A stretch of DNA of 6,930 nucleotides from an uncultured Campylobacter sp. GTDB lineage: Bacteria; Campylobacterota; Campylobacteria; Campylobacterales; Campylobacteraceae. Shown here piece by piece: positions 6,037 to 6,930 of the stretch (positions are counted from its first letter, which is position 1; each line of letters begins with the position of its first letter). Below the pieces are notes generated by a model, which was given only the letters and a program-made list of their open reading frames with translations, was not told where the DNA came from and ran no database searches. The stretch covers positions 1 to 6,930 of the forward strand of contig NZ_CALIJA010000176.1 in the NCBI RefSeq assembly GCF_938017615.1, written 5' to 3'. Made by a program: the position numbers and the translations under genes.

Positions 6037-6930
6037 AGTTTATCGCTTCTTATCTTTGAAATGAGGTTAGAAATTTCGTTATTTTTCGCCTTTGCGTTAA
6101 AGGTCTCAAGAGCGTAAAGCGCGTCTTCTTTACGACCCTTTTTATAATTGGCTTTAGCAAAAATTATCCAGCTGGCGACGTTGTCCTTATCAAGCTCATT
6201 TGACGTAAGAGCCCATTTGATCGCATTATCGTAGTCTTTCTTATTATACGCTTCTTCGGCTAGCGATAGCGAATACTCAATCTTATTCGTCGCGTAAAAT
6301 TTGCTCTCCAAGCTCTGCTTATCTTCGCTTAAATTTGAAGTTTTTATCTCAATTCTGGAACTTAGCGGAGCGCTACTTGCGGTATTTGTAGAACCTCCAG
6401 AGAAATTTGATTTAGGCGGCAATGGAGCGCGTCCAAAATCGATAACCTCATTTTTAGGTGGCTGATTTGCGAAAGCTGCGTTATTGGTATTAGGCACATT
6501 AAATGTAGGAGCATTTTGATTGCCAAAATTCTGATTGCCAAAATTTTGACCGCCGAAATTTTGCGCCTGAGCCTGCCCGCCATAGTTTCCGCCATTTTCG
6601 TAATTATTGGTTATCTTAAACCCACCGGAATCCTCGCTGGATAGCACACCCACGTCGTTTAAATTTAAGCTTGGGCGTTCCTTTTCGTGTTTAGAGGTGT
6701 GGGCAACTTTCGGCGCGCTAATGTTGTAATCCTCTTTAGAGATATTATTTTGCACTGCAAGATCTGCCGCCTGCTGCTCGGCATCATTAGCAGAATTTGA
6801 AGCACCGCCCTTGTCCTCAATATTTTGATTGATACTTGCCATGCTGACGCTATCACTATCTTTAAGCAGCCAGAATATCGCTCCGATCGCAACCGAGATC
6901 AAAATTAAAAGCCCTAAAATCGTCTTGTCA
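6033..6930 (-). CDS. membrane-anchored TPR protein of the transformation/pilus operon (5' end off window)
   Basis: The frame is open to the window edge, so the start is missing; TTG 6902 lies inside a hydrophobic stretch and is unlikely to be the start. The first visible residues (DKT, then ILGLLILISVAIGAIFWLL) form one transmembrane helix, suggesting a short cytoplasmic N-terminus and a periplasmic body. A roughly 180-residue low-complexity linker rich in Asn, Gln, Ser and Gly follows. It carries a pentapeptide repeat (QNFGGQNFGNQNFGNQN) and a Pro-rich piece (RAPLPPK). The last 80 residues form about two tetratricopeptide repeats (YSLSLAEEAYNKKDYDNAIK; ASWIIFAKANYKKGRKEDAL). The protein ends SDKL, overlapping the next gene by ATGA. 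An anchor, linker and TPR plan just ahead of a GspE gene is that of MshN in MSHA pilus loci, an assembly protein. Functional equivalence is inference from architecture and gene order. Confidence 0.85.
   Translation of the reverse strand, partial: DKTILGLLILISVAIGAIFWLLKDSDSVSMASINQNIEDKGGASNSANDAEQQAADLAVQNNISKEDYNISAPKVAHTSKHEKERPSLNLNDVGVLSSEDSGGFKITNNYENGGNYGGQAQAQNFGGQNFGNQNFGNQNAPTFNVPNTNNAAFANQPPKNEVIDFGRAPLPPKSNFSGGSTNTASSAPLSSRIEIKTSNLSEDKQSLESKFYATNKIEYSLSLAEEAYNKKDYDNAIKWALTSNELDKDNVASWIIFAKANYKKGRKEDALYALETFNAKAKNNEISNLISKIRSDKL
6513..6572 (-). repeat. 15-bp tandem repeat inside the TPR protein gene
   Basis: Four consecutive 15-bp units start at 6513, 6528, 6543 and 6558; plus-strand examples are ATTTTGATTGCCAAA and ATTCTGATTGCCAAA. 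The first two differ by one base, the third by three or four, and the fourth is only partly conserved. Each unit encodes one NFGNQ/NFGGQ-like pentapeptide in the linker. Because the unit is a multiple of three, changes in copy number would keep the frame and alter only linker length. Confidence 0.75.

Noticed and set aside
6513..6572. Tandem units as a possible CRISPR or regulatory iteron array
   Set aside because: The 15-bp units have no spacers, lie within a coding frame and match a pentapeptide repeat.
6362..6892. Two minus-strand open frames (77 and 75 codons) within the TPR gene
   Set aside because: They are alternate frames of the repetitive linker; the main frame is coupled to the next gene and continues into a real TPR domain.

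Overview
The window looks like a stretch of chromosome from a Campylobacter-group bacterium (Campylobacterota). The evidence is the order of the cts-like transformation/type II secretion genes, the FtsK sequence, and a strong excess of AAATTT. The base composition is richer in G+C than C. jejuni, so one of the oral or higher-GC species (for example the gracilis/showae/rectus/concisus group) is a better guess. The species assignment is inference. Every convincing gene lies on the minus strand, so transcription runs from high to low coordinates.

Region 1 (6930 down to 2502) is a tightly packed operon whose start lies outside the window. In transcription order it encodes: a membrane-anchored TPR protein with an Asn/Gln-rich linker (5' end cut by the window edge); a 179-residue protein with a signal peptide and no recognised family; a GspE/PilB/MshE-type assembly ATPase; and a GspF/PilC/MshG-type inner-membrane platform protein. 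Two junctions are 4-base ATGA overlaps and the third has a gap of only 5 bases, so translational coupling is likely. A strong intrinsic terminator (2464-2494) closes the operon. The ATPase/platform pair is the core of a type II secretion, type IV pilus or competence pseudopilus machine. In Campylobacter the matching locus (ctsD-P-X-E-F) is needed for natural transformation, and the order also resembles mshM-N-E-G of MSHA pili.

Region 2 (about 2463 down to 99) is ftsK, the septal DNA translocase, apparently with its own weak promoter. Its reading frame is open up to a stop at 2391-2393, and the sequence upstream of the first usable TTG clearly encodes the first transmembrane helix and most of the second. 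No in-frame ATG, GTG or TTG exists there. A good Shine-Dalgarno site sits just before ATC-ATA-ATC codons, so either a non-AUG start is used or the start codon has been altered.

Region 3 (1-98) is downstream of ftsK. It has no supported gene, only an imperfect palindrome and an open frame that might be the tail of a plus-strand gene.

I see no CRISPR, tRNA, rRNA, insertion sequence or phage signal. The window is mostly recognisable core machinery. The least described parts are the two small accessory proteins ahead of the ATPase and the ftsK start.
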